From positions 248,001-312,000 of the forward strand of contig JAKJHU010000152.1 of assembly GCA_022316685.1 (NCBI GenBank): a stretch of DNA of 64,000 bases, in the 5' to 3' direction. Position numbers and translations under genes: made by a program. This DNA comes from Progne subis subis. Taxonomy: Eukaryota; Chordata; Aves; Passeriformes; Hirundinidae. The notes beneath the pieces are model-generated. The model searched no databases. It worked only from the letters and a program-made list of their open reading frames with translations, and was not told the DNA's origin. This document shows, piece by piece, positions 45,816 through 60,096 of this stretch; position 1 is the first letter of the stretch, and every line of letters starts with the position of its first letter.

Positions 45816-48800
45816 CTGCCAGGCAACAGGGAACACTTAGAGACGGCACAGGGCAAGGAAATACTGACCACTGAGCACTCTGCTGACCCCAGAGAAAGTC
45901 CCTGCTGCTACAGGACTCGAGGCACAAGGAACTGCAGATCCTACAGCCAGTGAATCCTGCAGTGGCTCAGGAAGGTGAATATTCCCAGTTTAGGTTCTGC
46001 AATTTGCTGGCAACGAAACTTACCTTGCAGACTATCATGAACATGGTGAAAAAGAAGATGAGGTTGGCTTCAGAGATGGGGAGCCAGTGAGTCTGCTGCA
46101 GAGTGAAGAGGACTGTGCCGTACAGACTGGCCTTTGTAGGGCTGGAAGAGAAAGAGAGAGGTTTTCTGGAAGGTTTGCACCCAGCCCTGACCGGTTCTTT
46201 CATTCTTCATGTGACTGGGAATTTTCAGGCTGCTGACTTACAAGGACATATGAAGAATTTCGTTTGTTTCAGGCTTCCAGACCCCACGCAGCAGCTGCTC
46301 GAAGTTCGACATCAAGGCCACACCAGAACCTGTGAGACAGAGAAACCTGTCAAAGAGCTGCTACAGCAGAGGGCTCTGGATCCTCAAGGGGACAAAGGGC
46401 TCTTGACACCCTCCCCAAATTTAAAAGTCAGCCTAAGCCAACAGAGCAAGGCAAACGCTTCCTTGACTTTCTACCAAGTGGATCCTGATGCAGGGAAAAA
46501 GCATTTTCCTCCTGCAGTTACTAATGCTCAAGTGCTTGCTCCAAACACAACCTTAAAGGAAAACTGACTGGCAGAACCCCCTGAAAAGACACAGGCGAGG
46601 GTCAGAGACCATGGGAGAAAGAGCAAAGAGCTCCTGACCCCAGCTCTTCCACCATTCTGCGCGGCTGCACGAACGCCTGCGAGCTGGGAACCCGCACGCC
46701 CCGGCCCCCATCCGCTCCCTGCCGCTCCCCCTGAGCTGTCCCCAGCCTGTCCCAGCCCTCCCTGCAGCCTCTGGAGCATCCCAGGTGTCACCTTTGACCC
46801 ATCCCGTGGCCAGCATCACGAACCACCCGTGGTGGTACAGGTGGTGGGCGTGGTGCACCCCGGCCGCGATCTTGCGCACCCGGACCACCTCCTTCATGGC
46901 CACGAAGATGAGCTTCACGGGCAGGAAGCTGACACACTTGTAGAAGAGGTTCATGGGGCAGAAGAATATCAGGTACCTGCAAAAAAGCCCACAGATTTGC
47001 TCTGATCTGGGATATGCAGAGAGGGGGGGTGTGGCAGAGCGAGTTATGGCGGGTGGGGGTGAAGGAGAAGAAAAATCTAAAAAGAAAAAGATAAAAATTC
47101 CTAATTTCAGAGCTAACTCCAAAGGGAATCCAGCATGCAATGAAGCCTCTCTATAGCAACAACTCAGAGAGCCCTCACTATTAATACTCCATCTAGAATA
47201 AAACTCAATAATTTTAATTCAGGATTTTTTAGAAGTTTGTGTCTTGTATGGTCCAGAAGCATGAGCTCATCTAGAACAAGAAGCTACATATACTGAAATG
47301 ATACTACAGACAGAGGACAGATTTCAAATACTCCTCCTTCCAGAAGACTGCCATATTTTTCAGCCCTGAAAGAAGATCTTTCTCTTTATTTTCTCAAACT
47401 AGATGGCTGAGGGGTTTACTCAGAGACTTGTGTTTATGAAAATCTCATTCACAATGCTTCCCAACAATGCTCACTCTGCCACGCAAAAGCACCTACAACC
47501 CCCACACACACTGGGGAAGTTAAAGGTTAATTTGTGCACATTTCACCAAGACAACGAATAAAATGCCCCCAGACCTTCAGGATGTGCCACTCCTGGCTCT
47601 GTGTGGGATCCGTGGGTGCTGCTGCTCCTGGGGTTTGGCCCTGGCTCAGCAGTGGCTGCTATGAATAGAAGTGCCCCAGCCCAGATAATCACAGCATTAG
47701 GCAGCTGCTCAGGGAAACTGGGAACCAGAGCCAGGAGTGCGAGAACCTCAAAGGCTGCCTCAGCCCACCTCTGCTCCCCCAGTTAATCCCACATGGAGAA
47801 CATCTCCCTCCACTCCCCAGCAGAGCCCCTGTGCCACGCCAGGAGGGGTGCAGGGCACTCACCACACTGCTGTGGCCAGGATGACACTGGAGTTGTGGCT
47901 GAAGTGGCCCATGGGTGCCTCTCCCAGCAGCAGACCAGCAAGGATGTAGCTCCCGAAGCAGTGGAGCATAGCACAGAGCCAGGAGGCAAAAGGGCTCTTC
48001 CGGGACATCTCCACAGCTCCTGTGGAAAAAAATTGGGAATCACGGAGTCACCAGTGTTGGAAGGGACCCTCAAGGCCATCTAGTCCAGCCTCAGTGAGAA
48101 GATGGATCGGGCAATTAAGCAGGAACTTCAAGACCCAGTAAGAGAGAGGCTCGAGGTGCGTGTTCTCCCACAAAGCAACTCAAAGAAAAGCGCTTTTAAA
48201 ACAAAATGCAAAAGTGTGAAGCCCAAACAAGTACCAGAGATGGTCAAGAAATGATCACAGCCTGCAGAACCCCCCGGAGGTCTCACGTGAGCAGAGTCAT
48301 TAGAATTTTATGAACTGGCTGATTCCTTCATTTGCTGCTACCAGAAAGAACATTTTTTCCCCTTGAAATCAATGTCTTTTTACAGTCTAAAAATAAAATG
48401 CATACTAGTACCATTCTCTCCACTGCTTCAACCTAGGTGCCCTCTAGAATTCATGAACAATCTGTTCAGCTCTTTCATTCATAAGATAACCTGCAAAAAT
48501 AGAACAGGAATTTTAAACCTTTATTCGAGAGAAGAGGATTTGAGGGTTCTTCCTTGTTCCTGTACTAGTCTGGAAGTACTTTGTGGTCTCCTCCCACAAT
48601 CTGCTATGGCCTTTTTTAAATTCCTGTAGCAATTTTTGTCCACTTTTGTACTTTTTCAGGAAAACCTCCCAATAACATCAATTCTGTGAGGCAGTTTCAT
48701 CACCTTAAACTGCTCCAGAATCCTTCGTGCGGCGTTTCAGACACAAAACTCCGTTCAGTGAGCAGACAAAGAGAGAAAACGCTAAAAATGTTATGTCAAC

Positions 48801-50111
48801 ATGATTACCTGGTACACCTTAAACAGCAGTAAGTGGATCAGCATAAACCAAAGCTGTGAGTGCCCAGGCTCTTCCATCCCCAGGGACATTTGAACCAGCT
48901 GAAAACACAGCGGCAGCGAGACAGCTGCAACAGCCGAGACACGAAAATGGTTCTATAGGAACCTGAGGTTTAGCTTGAGGCTTAAATTTAGTAACACTTG
49001 TTTTTCCACGGCTCCACAAAGCCATGCTGTCTCCAAGGAGGAAACAGGACGGTTCTGTCCTGACACTGATCCTCAGCCCAGGAGCTGTGGGATGGGAGCA
49101 CTGCAGGAATCTGGGGAAAAGTACACCCCGGCCTCATCCAGTCCCAAGTGGATTATTCCTGGGCTTGCATATATTTAAAAGCTATTTTTGTGAGGGCTGC
49201 CTGTTAATTGTTCGGTTCAGGACTCCATGCTGGAAGGCAGCTGGGAGTAATCAGGCCTGGAAAACCCAGCACTGGTTTACAAGGAGTTTAACGGGAACAG
49301 CGCGTGGATTGTACGGCTCGGAGGTTTAAAATCATTCCCGAGTTCAGGGTTGGTTTTCCCTTTGGTCACTGTGCAGTTACAGTGAAACTGCTCAAAACAG
49401 AGCATGAGGAGCTCACACATCGCCAAAAACAGAGGGAAAGTGGCGTTTGGAAAAGACCGAGGCACAGCCAGGCTGTGACAATGCAGAAGGCGAAAGCCAA
49501 GGCGCAGATTTATCGATCTGTGCAAGATAAGCCCAAGAGAACAAACAAAGCAAGGTCACTCATGGTGCCTGAGAACAACTCAGGGCATGGTCCAGAGGGT
49601 GGGAAAAACCAAGGTTTTACTTCCAGCCCTTTTCTATATAAATAGAAGGAAGGTTCTGCCACAAAAATATTCAAGCCAAGGGACTGGCCAGAAACGCAAC
49701 TCTCAGTCCTGGGGTGGCAGCCAAGCGACCGAACTTAAATACCTCAATGCGGCCGGAATGCAGTCTTAAATAAAATCCGAGATTATTTCTCAAAATCAGA
49801 GTCACGGGTTCGTGGGGGTTTTTCCTGCTTTATGCTCAGACACAGGCGTGGGAGCCGTGCCACGGCCTGTGACAGGCGGCAGAGGAGAGGGACGGCAGGC
49901 GGCAGAACCTGTTGGTGCGGGCTCTGCGCCGGCACAGCGGTACCGGGGCTCCCCCCAGGGCCCCCCCGGCCCAAGGGCCGCACTCACCGGGCTCGTACTT
50001 GAGGTAGAGGACGGAGATGATGAAATAGGCGGTGTCGAACAGCGGGAACACCGGCAGCGCGGCGAAGGCGGCCGCCAGCTCCCCGAGGGGCAGCGCCTCC
50101 GCCAGATCCAT
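45585..50111 (-). CDS. TMEM38A: TMEM38A, trimeric intracellular cation channel TRIC-A, full coding region
   Basis: Potassium counter-ion channel of the sarcoplasmic/endoplasmic reticulum, supporting calcium release in excitable cells. Six exons, 49988..50111, 47863..48019, 46792..46976, 46242..46329, 46024..46141 and 45585..45815, join in phase into 300 residues (human 299). Seven hydrophobic segments are recognisable. The conserved KEVVRVRKI segment, a PIP2-contacting part of TRIC channels, and the [14 protein letters not shown] run are intact. The C-terminus is His-rich, then has eight prolines (273-280), then a basic KRKAKKAE retention-type tail. TMEM38B is ruled out by the KSKEEL-type tail and the synteny with SIN3B/SMIM7. 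The start is the first ATG after the bidirectional promoter. Confidence 0.96.
45649..45672. repeat. TMEM38A: (GGA)8 coding microsatellite
   Basis: Eight GGA triplets on plus, read as polyproline in TMEM38A exon 6. Confidence 0.95.
46024..46141 (-). CDS. TMEM38A: TMEM38A exon 5
   Basis: [20 protein letters not shown] and the [12 protein letters not shown] membrane segment. Confidence 0.95.
46242..46329 (-). CDS. TMEM38A: TMEM38A exon 4
   Basis: [20 protein letters not shown] to EILHMS. 88 bases, GTAAGT donor. Confidence 0.93.
46792..46976 (-). CDS. TMEM38A: TMEM38A exon 3
   Basis: [20 protein letters not shown] through [18 protein letters not shown] to ATGWVK. Pore-lining and lipid-contact core. 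Confidence 0.96.
47863..48019 (-). CDS. TMEM38A: TMEM38A exon 2
   Basis: [20 protein letters not shown], then the [13 protein letters not shown] helix and SSVILATAV. Acceptor TTCCACAG, phase-2 exit. No long open frame, so easily missed. Confidence 0.93.
48038..48098 (-). mobile_element. CR1 3' terminal fragment
   Basis: AATCACGGAGTCACCAGTGT then TTGGAAGGGACC and CATCTAGTCCAGCC on plus, in TMEM38A intron 1 about 20 bases from exon 2. Confidence 0.85.
49988..50111 (-). CDS. TMEM38A: TMEM38A exon 1
   Basis: 41 codons plus one base: [16 protein letters not shown], then the first membrane segment ending [16 protein letters not shown] donor. Confidence 0.95.
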
Positions 50112-50346
50112 CGCGGCCCCGGACGGCGGTTCTCGGTGGCCGGTTCTCGGTGGCCGGTTCTCGGTTCCCTGCCCGGGGCTGCGGGAGGACAGGGCGCTGC
50201 CCGGGCCGGGCCCCTCGCTCCCCGCGGTGTCCGGGCGCGGAGCCGCCGCCGCTGCCGGAGCCGCCGCGGGGAGCGCAGGCGCCGCCGGCCCGGGCAGCGC
50301 CCGCCCCTTCCGCTTCCCCTCGGCCCCCGGAGCCGCCGCCGGAGCC

Positions 50347-52052
<1,706 letters not shown>

Positions 52053-52670
52053 AAGCCACCCACGGACACGTTGGAAGAGACTTTTGGCTGGGAACAAACT
52101 TTTCTAGAAGTAAAAGATTCTGATGCTCTCCAGCTGCAGCCCCGGGCCCGTGGGGAGCTGGGGCACGCTCGTCCCCTCCAGGTTCCTTCTCTGCCGGGGC
52201 TTGGAGCCGCAACCTTCACACAAATTATCTCAGCTTCACTGAAAGAGAATTTCAACTTCATTTTCTAAGCTCAGAGTGGGGAGCAGGGGAGAACTGGAGC
52301 CAGTTTTAAACCTCTGCCTTGCCAGTCCCAGCTGGGGCTGTGCCAGCTCGTGTTACCCCTGTCCAGGTCACACTCCTTAGTTCTCAGTTTTGTGTAAAAG
52401 TTGAGCAGAGTGTTCTTGTAACTTCTCACTGTTCCGTTTGTTTTGTTGGAGGTGTAGAAAAGGAATATTCAAGAAAAAAAAAAAAGCCGTTCTCACCCTC
52501 TCCCTGTTTTTCCAGAAAAAAATGCTTTTTAAATTAATATTTCCACAAGTTGTTGGTTTTTTTTTTTTTTCTAAGAAATATGTAAGGGATTTTGAATGGG
52601 TAAAAATGGCAAAAATAATTCTCTAAGCCAATGTTAAAAGATAATTTTGGAATAATCATGGCTTTGGTTG

Positions 52671-52676
52671 AATAAA
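52671..52676 (+). terminator. SMIM7: SMIM7 poly(A) signal
   Basis: AATAAA about 620 bases past the stop, followed within 40 bases by a TG-rich stretch. No closer canonical hexamer is seen in the UTR. Confidence 0.7.
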
Positions 52677-52699
52677 GTTGTTCTATTTAAGGATAAAAT

Positions 52700-53990
52700 A
52701 CTTGATGCTGTGTTCATTCTGTTATGGGAGAAATTGATTCTGTATTGGTGTATTTTGGGAAATTGTAGCTAGTCCTGTAATCTGTCTGGGGTCTTGTGTT
52801 ATTTATGTTAAGTTGGCCTCTCTGACCAACAGCTTTTCCCCAGAATCACCAAGATAATTTAACAGAGTGCAGCGTTGAGTATCTTTTAAATCAAACTGTA
52901 AACTGATAGTGGGGCTTCCACAGCTTGAGTTTCTTTAGCTGTTGCGGAGAAAGAGACCTGGTATAAATGATTCCCTGGCACAGGTTTTAGGGAGTATTTT
53001 GAATTTTGTCTAGTAGTGAGACACAAGTGTTGGGCACCTGCAGCATTTTACTTGAGTCACCCTCTTGGTTGAACTAAAGTTTTCACATTAATGAAATGTG
53101 ACAGGGTAAGGGTCATTTGAGGGACGATGCCTGGCTGTAATGAACCCCAAAAAATGCACAGACAGGCTCCTTCAAATGTGGTTTGAGCTATCCAGAAATA
53201 TGTACAACCTTTGGTTAAATTTAAACATATTCCTTGTCTGTAATTTTGGTATATTTACACCCTTCTCTGAGTCTTCAGAATGAGGGAAATAAAGTGCTGT
53301 CAAATAAAATACAGAGATTGACAGATTATGATTCTTGGAACACATTTAGTGCCTAATCTTCATTAAAACAAGTGTGAAGGGAAAGGTGAATGTGGCATCA
53401 CTCTGTGTGTGTGACCCATGGACACCCCTGGGCTCAGTCCCGAGCTTTGAGCTTGGGGAGCTTTTATTCTTCCTCGGAAAAATGATGACCCTGTGCAGAG
53501 CTGAGAGTGCTTTATGATCACAGGGAATAAATAGTTTTATCACCTTGCACACACCCTGTGGCTCCAGAGCACGCTGTCCCCAAAAGACTCCAGTTGTGCA
53601 AAAGCTGCGATTCAGCTTCGAATCAGCTGCTTTAAAATAACGAAATCAGAAGTCAAGTTTGAGCTGCTTTTAAATGCTGTGAGGAGTTCTAAGCGCCGCG
53701 CTGATGCTTCGCTGAGGGGAGCAGAACACCCCTCACACCTACACGGCCCGAGTGGTGCCCGCAGGGGATTTATTCCCGTTTTTTTCATTCCATGATTTAT
53801 TTCTCTCCTCAGGGTGCTCGGTTCCTCCGGGGCCAGGCGGGGGTCCTGAAGGGGGTCGGAGTGACCACCCGGCCCCCGCTGCCCCGTGTCCGCCGGCATC
53901 GCCCCGCTCCCCTCAGTGTTCCCCGTGCCACAAGTCCCCTCACGGCTGCTCCTCATAGCGCCCTCTCCTCCAACTCCTTCCTGCTGCCGC
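52700..53990. other. SMIM7-MED26 intergenic, nothing recognised
   Basis: AT-rich at first, turning GC-rich toward the MED26 promoter. No coding exon or repeat family that I can name. Confidence 0.55.
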
Positions 53991-53994
53991 CATA

Positions 53995-54320
53995 TCCCCC
54001 TCAGCGGTCCCTGTATCGCCCTGTCCCCGTGTCCCCCCTCAGCGGTCCCTGTATCGCCCTGTCCCCGTGTCCCCCCTCAGCGGTCCCTGTATCGCCCTGT
54101 CCCCGTGTCCCCCCCTCAGCGGTCCCTGTATCGCCCTGTCCCCGTGTCCTCCCTCAGCGGTCCCTGTATCGCCCTGTCCCCGTGTCCCTACTCAGCGGTC
54201 CCTGTATCCTCGTGTCCCCACTCAGCCGTCCCTGTATCGCCCTGTCCCCGTGTCCCCCCTCAGCGGTCCCTGTATCGCCCTGTCCCCGTGTCCCCACTCA
54301 GCGGTCCCCGCTTTCCCCGT
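53995..54320. repeat. 38-bp minisatellite, about 8 copies
   Basis: Tandem unit TCAGCGGTCCCTGTATCGCC plus CTGTCCCCGTGTCCCC-type tail. First copies start at 54001, 54039, 54077 and 54116; later copies are partly shortened. It borders the MED26 CpG island. Confidence 0.95.
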
Positions 54321-54339
54321 GCCCCCCATTTCCCCCTCA

Positions 54340-55440
54340 CGGCGCCCCAGCCCCGCCCCGCTCCCCCACAGCGCATGCGCGTTCCCGCCGCCGCCCGCCC
54401 TCCCCCGCGCACGCGCGGTGCGCGCCCCCGGCGGTGCGGGCGGGCGGGCGGGGGCCGGGGCGCGGCGCGCGCACGTCACGGCGTCGGGCGCGTCCCAGGG
54501 AGCCGCGCGCGGCGCCGGCCCTGCCCCCAGCGCGCCCCGCGTTCGGCCCGAGCGGAGCGGAGCGGAGCGCTGGGCTCGCCCGCTCCCCCCGGCCCCCCGC
54601 GCCGCCCCCGCCCCGCGGGGAGCGAACATGCTCCTCCGGCTCCCCGAGGCCGCCGCCGCCGGCGAGTGAGGAGCCGTCGCCGCCGCCGCCCCGGCCCGGC
54701 CCGGCCCCGCCGCCCGCCCGCCCCGGCCGCAGCCGCAGCCGCCCCGCTTCGCCCAGGCAATGACAGCGGCTCCGGCCCCGTCCCCGCAGCAGATCAGGGA
54801 CCGGCTGCTGCAGGCCATCGACCCGCAGAGCAACGTGAGTACGGGCCCCGCGGGCCCCCGCCGCTCCGGGCCGACCCCCGCCCGGCGCTCCCGCCGCGAC
54901 GCCTTTCTCCTCCCTCCCCGGGGCCTCCGGGGCTCCCTCCGGGGCCGCTCCCGGTGCACCGGAGCCTCCGCTGCGGGCGGTAGCGCGGAGGTCCCGGCGC
55001 GCCGCCCGCCCGGGGTCCCGCAGCCGGCGGCGCCTCCCGCCCGCGCCCCCCGGCCGGGAGCGCAGGGCCGCCCCGCTGGGGGCTCCGGAGGCCGCTCCCC
55101 GCCCGCCCGGGGCCGCGGCCGCCCCCGCTCCGCCGCCGCTCGGCGCCCCGGGCCCGGCCGGTGCTGCCCGGCCATGCGGCGGGCGGCCCGGCCGCCTCCC
55201 CACGCCAGGCCGCGGCTCGGGCGCGGCCTGCAGGGGGCTCTGGGCCGGCCCCGCCGTGGCTCGCCGGGACCTTCCGGGGCGCCCACCTGTTCCTCGGGCC
55301 CAGCGGCCGCTCCGGCCGCGGCCGGGGGGACCCCGGGCTGCGGGGACGCCAGGAGGGCTCCGGCGGCGGCGGCGGGGCTCTGGAGCTGCTCCAGCACCGA
55401 GCAGCCTCGGTCTTCGCTTTTATCCCTTCCTGCAGCGCTG
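54340..55440 (+). promoter_or_regulatory. MED26: MED26 CpG-island promoter
   Basis: Dense CpG block around exon 1. Includes a palindromic NRF1-type GCGCATGCGC at 54371-54380, a second CGCACGCGCG stretch near 54406 and a CRE-like CACGTCACGG near 54472. No TATA box. Confidence 0.8.
54760..54834 (+). CDS. MED26: MED26 exon 1 (partial gene, continues beyond window)
   Basis: Mediator subunit 26 helps recruit super-elongation complexes to RNA polymerase II through its N-terminal TFIIS N-like domain. Exon 1 codes 25 residues, MTAAPAPSPQQIRDRLLQAI then DPQSN, nearly identical to mammalian MED26 and ending phase 0 at a GTGAGT donor. The rest of the TFIIS-N domain and the large C-terminal exon are not in the window, so intron 1 is more than 9 kb. 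Opposite strand to TMEM38A and same strand as SMIM7, matching human order. Confidence 0.93.
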
Positions 55441-58400
55441 TAATGAGCTTATCTGCTCCTTCTGGGATGTGGTGTAAGCACAGAAGTCAGCGTGTATTTT
55501 ACCTGTAAGTGGCCTTAAGTGGCGGTTATCCAAAGGATCGTTTGCTCCTTTTAAGGGTTTTTTAGCTCATCCAAGCAGTTCTCCGCTTAGGTGTTTATTG
55601 CTGTGAGAAGACTGCAGGGCCCTCAATCTGTCGAATTTTTGAGTTTTTGAGCAACAGTCACCACCGCAGGACGCCAAGGTGGGTCTGTCTTGGCCATCTG
55701 CAGTTCGTGGGGGAAGCCTCTGGTGCATCAGGCGGAATGTGTATGTGTTATTCCAGGGGCTGGGGTTTGTGAAGTGATGCTTTGGTTCTATTAAAGTCAT
55801 ACCTGCTCCTGTCTGAACAAGTGCTTTTTTGTGATAGGTCTGTAGCAAAGTGCTAAAGTAGCTAATAAAGTTATTGTCATTTGGAACACCTCCGGGAGCA
55901 GCCTGCATGTGACATGGGGACTGAAGAGAAATCGCCCTGATCCTTGTAGGTTCTGTGGAACCCCCCGGGCTGGGCATCTGTGGGGAGCTGCAGTGTTACA
56001 CATTGGAGTAACAGTAACAAATCGTGTTGGTAATTGTGAGCTGTTAAATGTCAGCGTTGTCTGAGTTTGCAGTACTTTAACGTGGATCTTGCTGAAATGT
56101 CAGTTAGTGCACTTCATGAATCCTGTTTGCTCTGAGCTCTCTTTCTGTGGCTGCAGATTTTTCACTCTACGTGAGACCGAGTGCCAACCTACTTTAATAA
56201 AATTCTTGCAGATCTGTGGTGTCTTTTGACTTCAGAACTGTCAGCTGCAGTGGTTACCCTAATTCTGGTGTTACTTTGTCAAACACTGGGGCTGTGCAGA
56301 ATTAAGCAGCCAGGAAGCCAATTTTGTGATGGGTGCTTTTCCCTTTCTCCACACGCTGATGTTCCACGATGCTGTTGTGAGAGGACCCAAAATAACCAGG
56401 CAGCTCCCTGCAAAGGGAGGCCAGAGCTCCCAACAGGTCAGTAGCCCCTTAAGTTTAGGAGTGATGTATGTTAAATTATAATTCTACATACTTGATACTT
56501 ATCCAGGGCAATAATTGGTGGCAGAAAAATCAGCCCATTGTTCCGAAAGTGCCTGTAGGCAGGGTCTGTGTTCCAGTTTAACCTTTTCTTGAAGGAGAGC
56601 AGAGGTGGTGTAGCTGAGGTTCATTGTGCAGGCTGAGAGCTCGGACTCTTGGCTCCAAAGCACATGCAATACGTGGTGGTGTGGACTGTTCATTACCTGG
56701 CACATCACTGGCACAGAGCGAAGCAAAACTTACATTTTGAACAATCTTAAAAAGCAGATTCTAAGTTTAATCACACTTGGGCACCAGCATGGAAGTATAA
56801 GAAACTGCTCTGCTGTTTTCCTGCTGGGAGAGTCAGTGCAGCCATGAGCTGCTGTGCCTGCAGGGACTCGTGGAAAGCTCCAGCTGCTTTCTGCTGGCTC
56901 TTAGAATCTTCTGACAGAATTAGTTGTGTTCAAACCTACAGCATTCATTGTTGTCACTCACTTCCTCATTTACCAAGAAAGTCAAGTTTTGAGGCCTAGA
57001 TTTAATTCAGGCTTTTCAGTGTAGTTGGTGTGTGTGTTTCTGGAGAGGGCGAAAGCTGCACTAATAGTGTCAGGTGGGCAAAACCAGTCGAGTTCCATGG
57101 GGCTGAGGAGGGAGGAGATAGTTGGTTCTTCACGGTGCTTTACTGTAGGGCCTGTAAATTTAAGCTTCACTTAAATTCCCTAACACGTCCCCTAACACGA
57201 GCTGCCATTGTGGATATTCATTCCTCAGTGGTTAGTTGGATCTTGGTCGACTCACAGGTCATTCCTTAAATGAAAAGTAAGTAGGACGTAAGTTTCTCTA
57301 CCTCTGTTGGGTTGAGCTGGTCAAAATAATCATTTCCCCAAGCTTGCAGAACCTGCTGGCCTCAGGAAATCATCTCCTGTGCTGATTGTTCGTCTCCAGC
57401 TGCTCCATAAAGCCCTGCTGACTCGGGAGCAATATTGAATTTACACATGTTTAGCACTTGAACCTCCTCTAGTAATTGCTGCAGAACATATTTATAACTT
57501 AGTTTCGCACACTTAGAGGTTGCCCCTGTAAATTCTGAACTATTTCAAAGGAGACCTATAAGAAATTAGCTATTTTTAAAGAACTTACATCATCCTAGAA
57601 GCCACCCGGGGATGTCTGGTGTTGTGTCTTCATTTATTCAGCCTTTTCTCCTCAAGGAAACATATGGGCAAACCACTTCTGCTCCATGACCTAAGCACTG
57701 AGCACCAGCATCACTTTCCTTCCAAGACTTCTGTGAGAACATAGCAGGAGTTCTGTTCTGTGAGGTCTGACAGGGGAGATGTTCCTTGGTTCTGGTGGGA
57801 ACAAGGCTTTTGCCTTTGGACTCTGTGTGCTGAGAAGCCACACCTCCCACCCAGCAGAATACCTTTGCCTTGGTAACTCGTGCTCTGTGCTCCTGGGGGA
57901 GTTTATTCCCTGATGTCAGGAGTAATGAGAAATGTTAGTTTTTGCTCTGTGGACAAGGCTTTCGTTTCCAACCAGCTGCTAGAATTGTGCTTGCAATTAA
58001 ATGGTTCCTCATGCTGAATATGTAGCAATCTGTTCCTGTTTTTAAATATTAGATAATAACTTCATTATTTGCCGTTAGTACCCCTCTGTGACACAAACCC
58101 AGCTTTGGTTTGAGTAACAGCCTGTATTGTGTGCTCCCCGTGAGGTTGGGCTTGGCTCTAACTCAGGCTGTGGTTCATGCAGTATCTCAGCTGGACTTGC
58201 TGCACAGACCTTCAGGAGTGGTCCATGGTCTGAATTATTAATAATTAATTGGCCTGTGTGTTAGAATACGTTGGGTGGTGCATTGGTATGGGCTGATGTC
58301 CCAGCTGGCACAAGTTGCATGGTTAGAGATGCTTCCGTGGCTGTTTTCTCTGTTGGCTGTTTTACCAACGTGCTGGAGACAGAACCCCCCTCACCACTGT

Positions 58401-59568
58401 TAAAGGTGCTTCCCAGTAGTGTCTTAAGGTGCAGGGCAGTGCTGTAATAATACAAATATAAAGCAGGGGAAGCTGGTGGTTCACTTCCTGAGGGTCTTGG
58501 TGATTTCTTTGGATGCAGGAAGTGTTACGTGTGGGCGAAAGTAGACTAGGAATGGCTCTTGCTTGAGCTTTATCCTTTTCTGCGAGCCCTAATGAGCTTA
58601 GCAGTTTTGAGGGAGGTGCAGAGACCCTGTTGTACCTCTTGTCCTCTTTGTCCCTTTCCTCACTTGCAGCTTATCTTGTTTCAAGCAGTCTCACATTTTG
58701 TGCATGAAGGCAGCAGCTTGTTCCAGGTATGTGACAAAATGCAGGGGACTGTGGAGCATTTCCTAAGGTGCAAGGTCTGAAGTGGTGTTGTGTCAGAATT
58801 GAGTTCCAGATAAGGATTTGGGCCTGATGTAGAGAGTCTCATTGTGTTATGGTTCTTTATAGTAACTTTAAATGAGGTCTGTGTTTCTTAGTGCTCTTTA
58901 TTGCAAACACTTGGATTCACTTGAATTCACCGTGTCAGGGTGATGGTACAGTTGGTTTTTTGGCCTTGCTTTGAAGTTTGCTTGTCCACTTCTTCCCAAA
59001 AAAGCTTATTTGGCTTATGGCAGCGCAGGCTGTCACTTCTTGAGAGGGGTTGGGAGGCTGGAGGTTTAAAAAGTTTTAATTTGTACAGTGCCCCTTGCAA
59101 CAGTGAGACCATACTGAACTTTGAGGATGCTAAGACAAAATATGAGTGAACAGAAATACCAGAGAGTTTGAATTGGGGGGTCAAAGCAAGGGGAATGCCA
59201 AACTGCTTTTCAGTTGTTAATTCCTTGAAACTCCCCAGGTTGCAGTGATGATGGCAGTAGTCATTTGCTCTGAAGCTCTAATTTGAGTGTTTGTTTCTGC
59301 AGCAGTGACAATTTAAATAACACCCACTTCTTATTCCTGCTACACACACCCATTTTATGTGTGCAGGATCATGTGGTGAACTGAACCGAGGAATTGATCA
59401 GGATTTAAAGAGGAAAAAAGGCAATATATGGATCTTTTCCCAGGTAGTTTTTGATGTAGCTCAGTTATTTGAATAAAACTTCTGGTGCATCACAAATAGT
59501 TCTGGCAGCAGAACTGGGTTTTAAAGTGTTTAAATGAGTGTGGAAGCAGAAAAGAACAGCTTCCTGTG

Positions 59569-59765
59569 AGGGTGTTGAGGCCCTGGCACAGGGTGCCCAG
59601 AGCAGCTGTGGCTGCCCCTGGATCCCTGGCAGTGCCCAAGGTGGGGTTGGACAGGGCTTGGAGCAGCCTGGGACAGTGGAAGGTGTCCTTGCCCATGGCA
59701 GGGAAGTGGAATGGGATGGGCTTTAAGGTCCCTTCCAACCCAGCCCAGTCTGTGATTCCATGAGG
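59569..59765 (+). mobile_element. CR1 3' fragment
   Basis: GTTGAGGCCCTGGCACAGGG through GGACAGTGGAAGGTGTCC to TTCCAACCCAGCCCAGTCTG and a TGATTCCATGA end. Very close to the copy at 35770-35980. Confidence 0.9.
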
Positions 59766-60069
59766 AGTGGAATGTTTCTGCTTCCTGTGTGCTTCCCTGC
59801 TGCCTTGGGACCTGGCAGGAAGGAGGTGTTGTCACCTGGAAAAGTTAACCACGCCTGTCTGGGTTCTTTGAGGTGACAGTGGCTGCCTTATGGTCAAGTT
59901 TTACTTGCAGAGCCTTTTTTGTTACTGTCACCTGTGCGTGGTTCACAGATGTCTGGAATTATCCTGTGTCTGTGGGCATGCAGCAATTCAGGGGCTCTGC
60001 ATGTGTCCTGGAATTACTGCTGGGAAACATCCACAGCCAGCCAGGAGAATGCTCCTGAGTTGTAACCCA

Positions 60070-60096
60070 TGAGTGAGCTCTGCTGAGCTCTGCTCA
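60070..60096. repeat. short inverted repeat
   Basis: TGAGTGAGC and GCTCACTCA arms are separated by a short spacer made of a repeated GAGCTCTGCT. Function unknown. Confidence 0.7.

Noticed and set aside
45432..45953. 173-aa plus frame over TMEM38A exon 6
   Set aside because: Antisense shadow containing the translated GGA microsatellite. The minus strand encodes the real exon.
53792..55443. Several long open frames (up to 391 aa) around MED26 exon 1
   Set aside because: Pro/Arg/Ala/Gly-rich frames on both strands, explained by the CpG island and the 38-bp minisatellite. Only the 75-base MED26 exon is recognisable.
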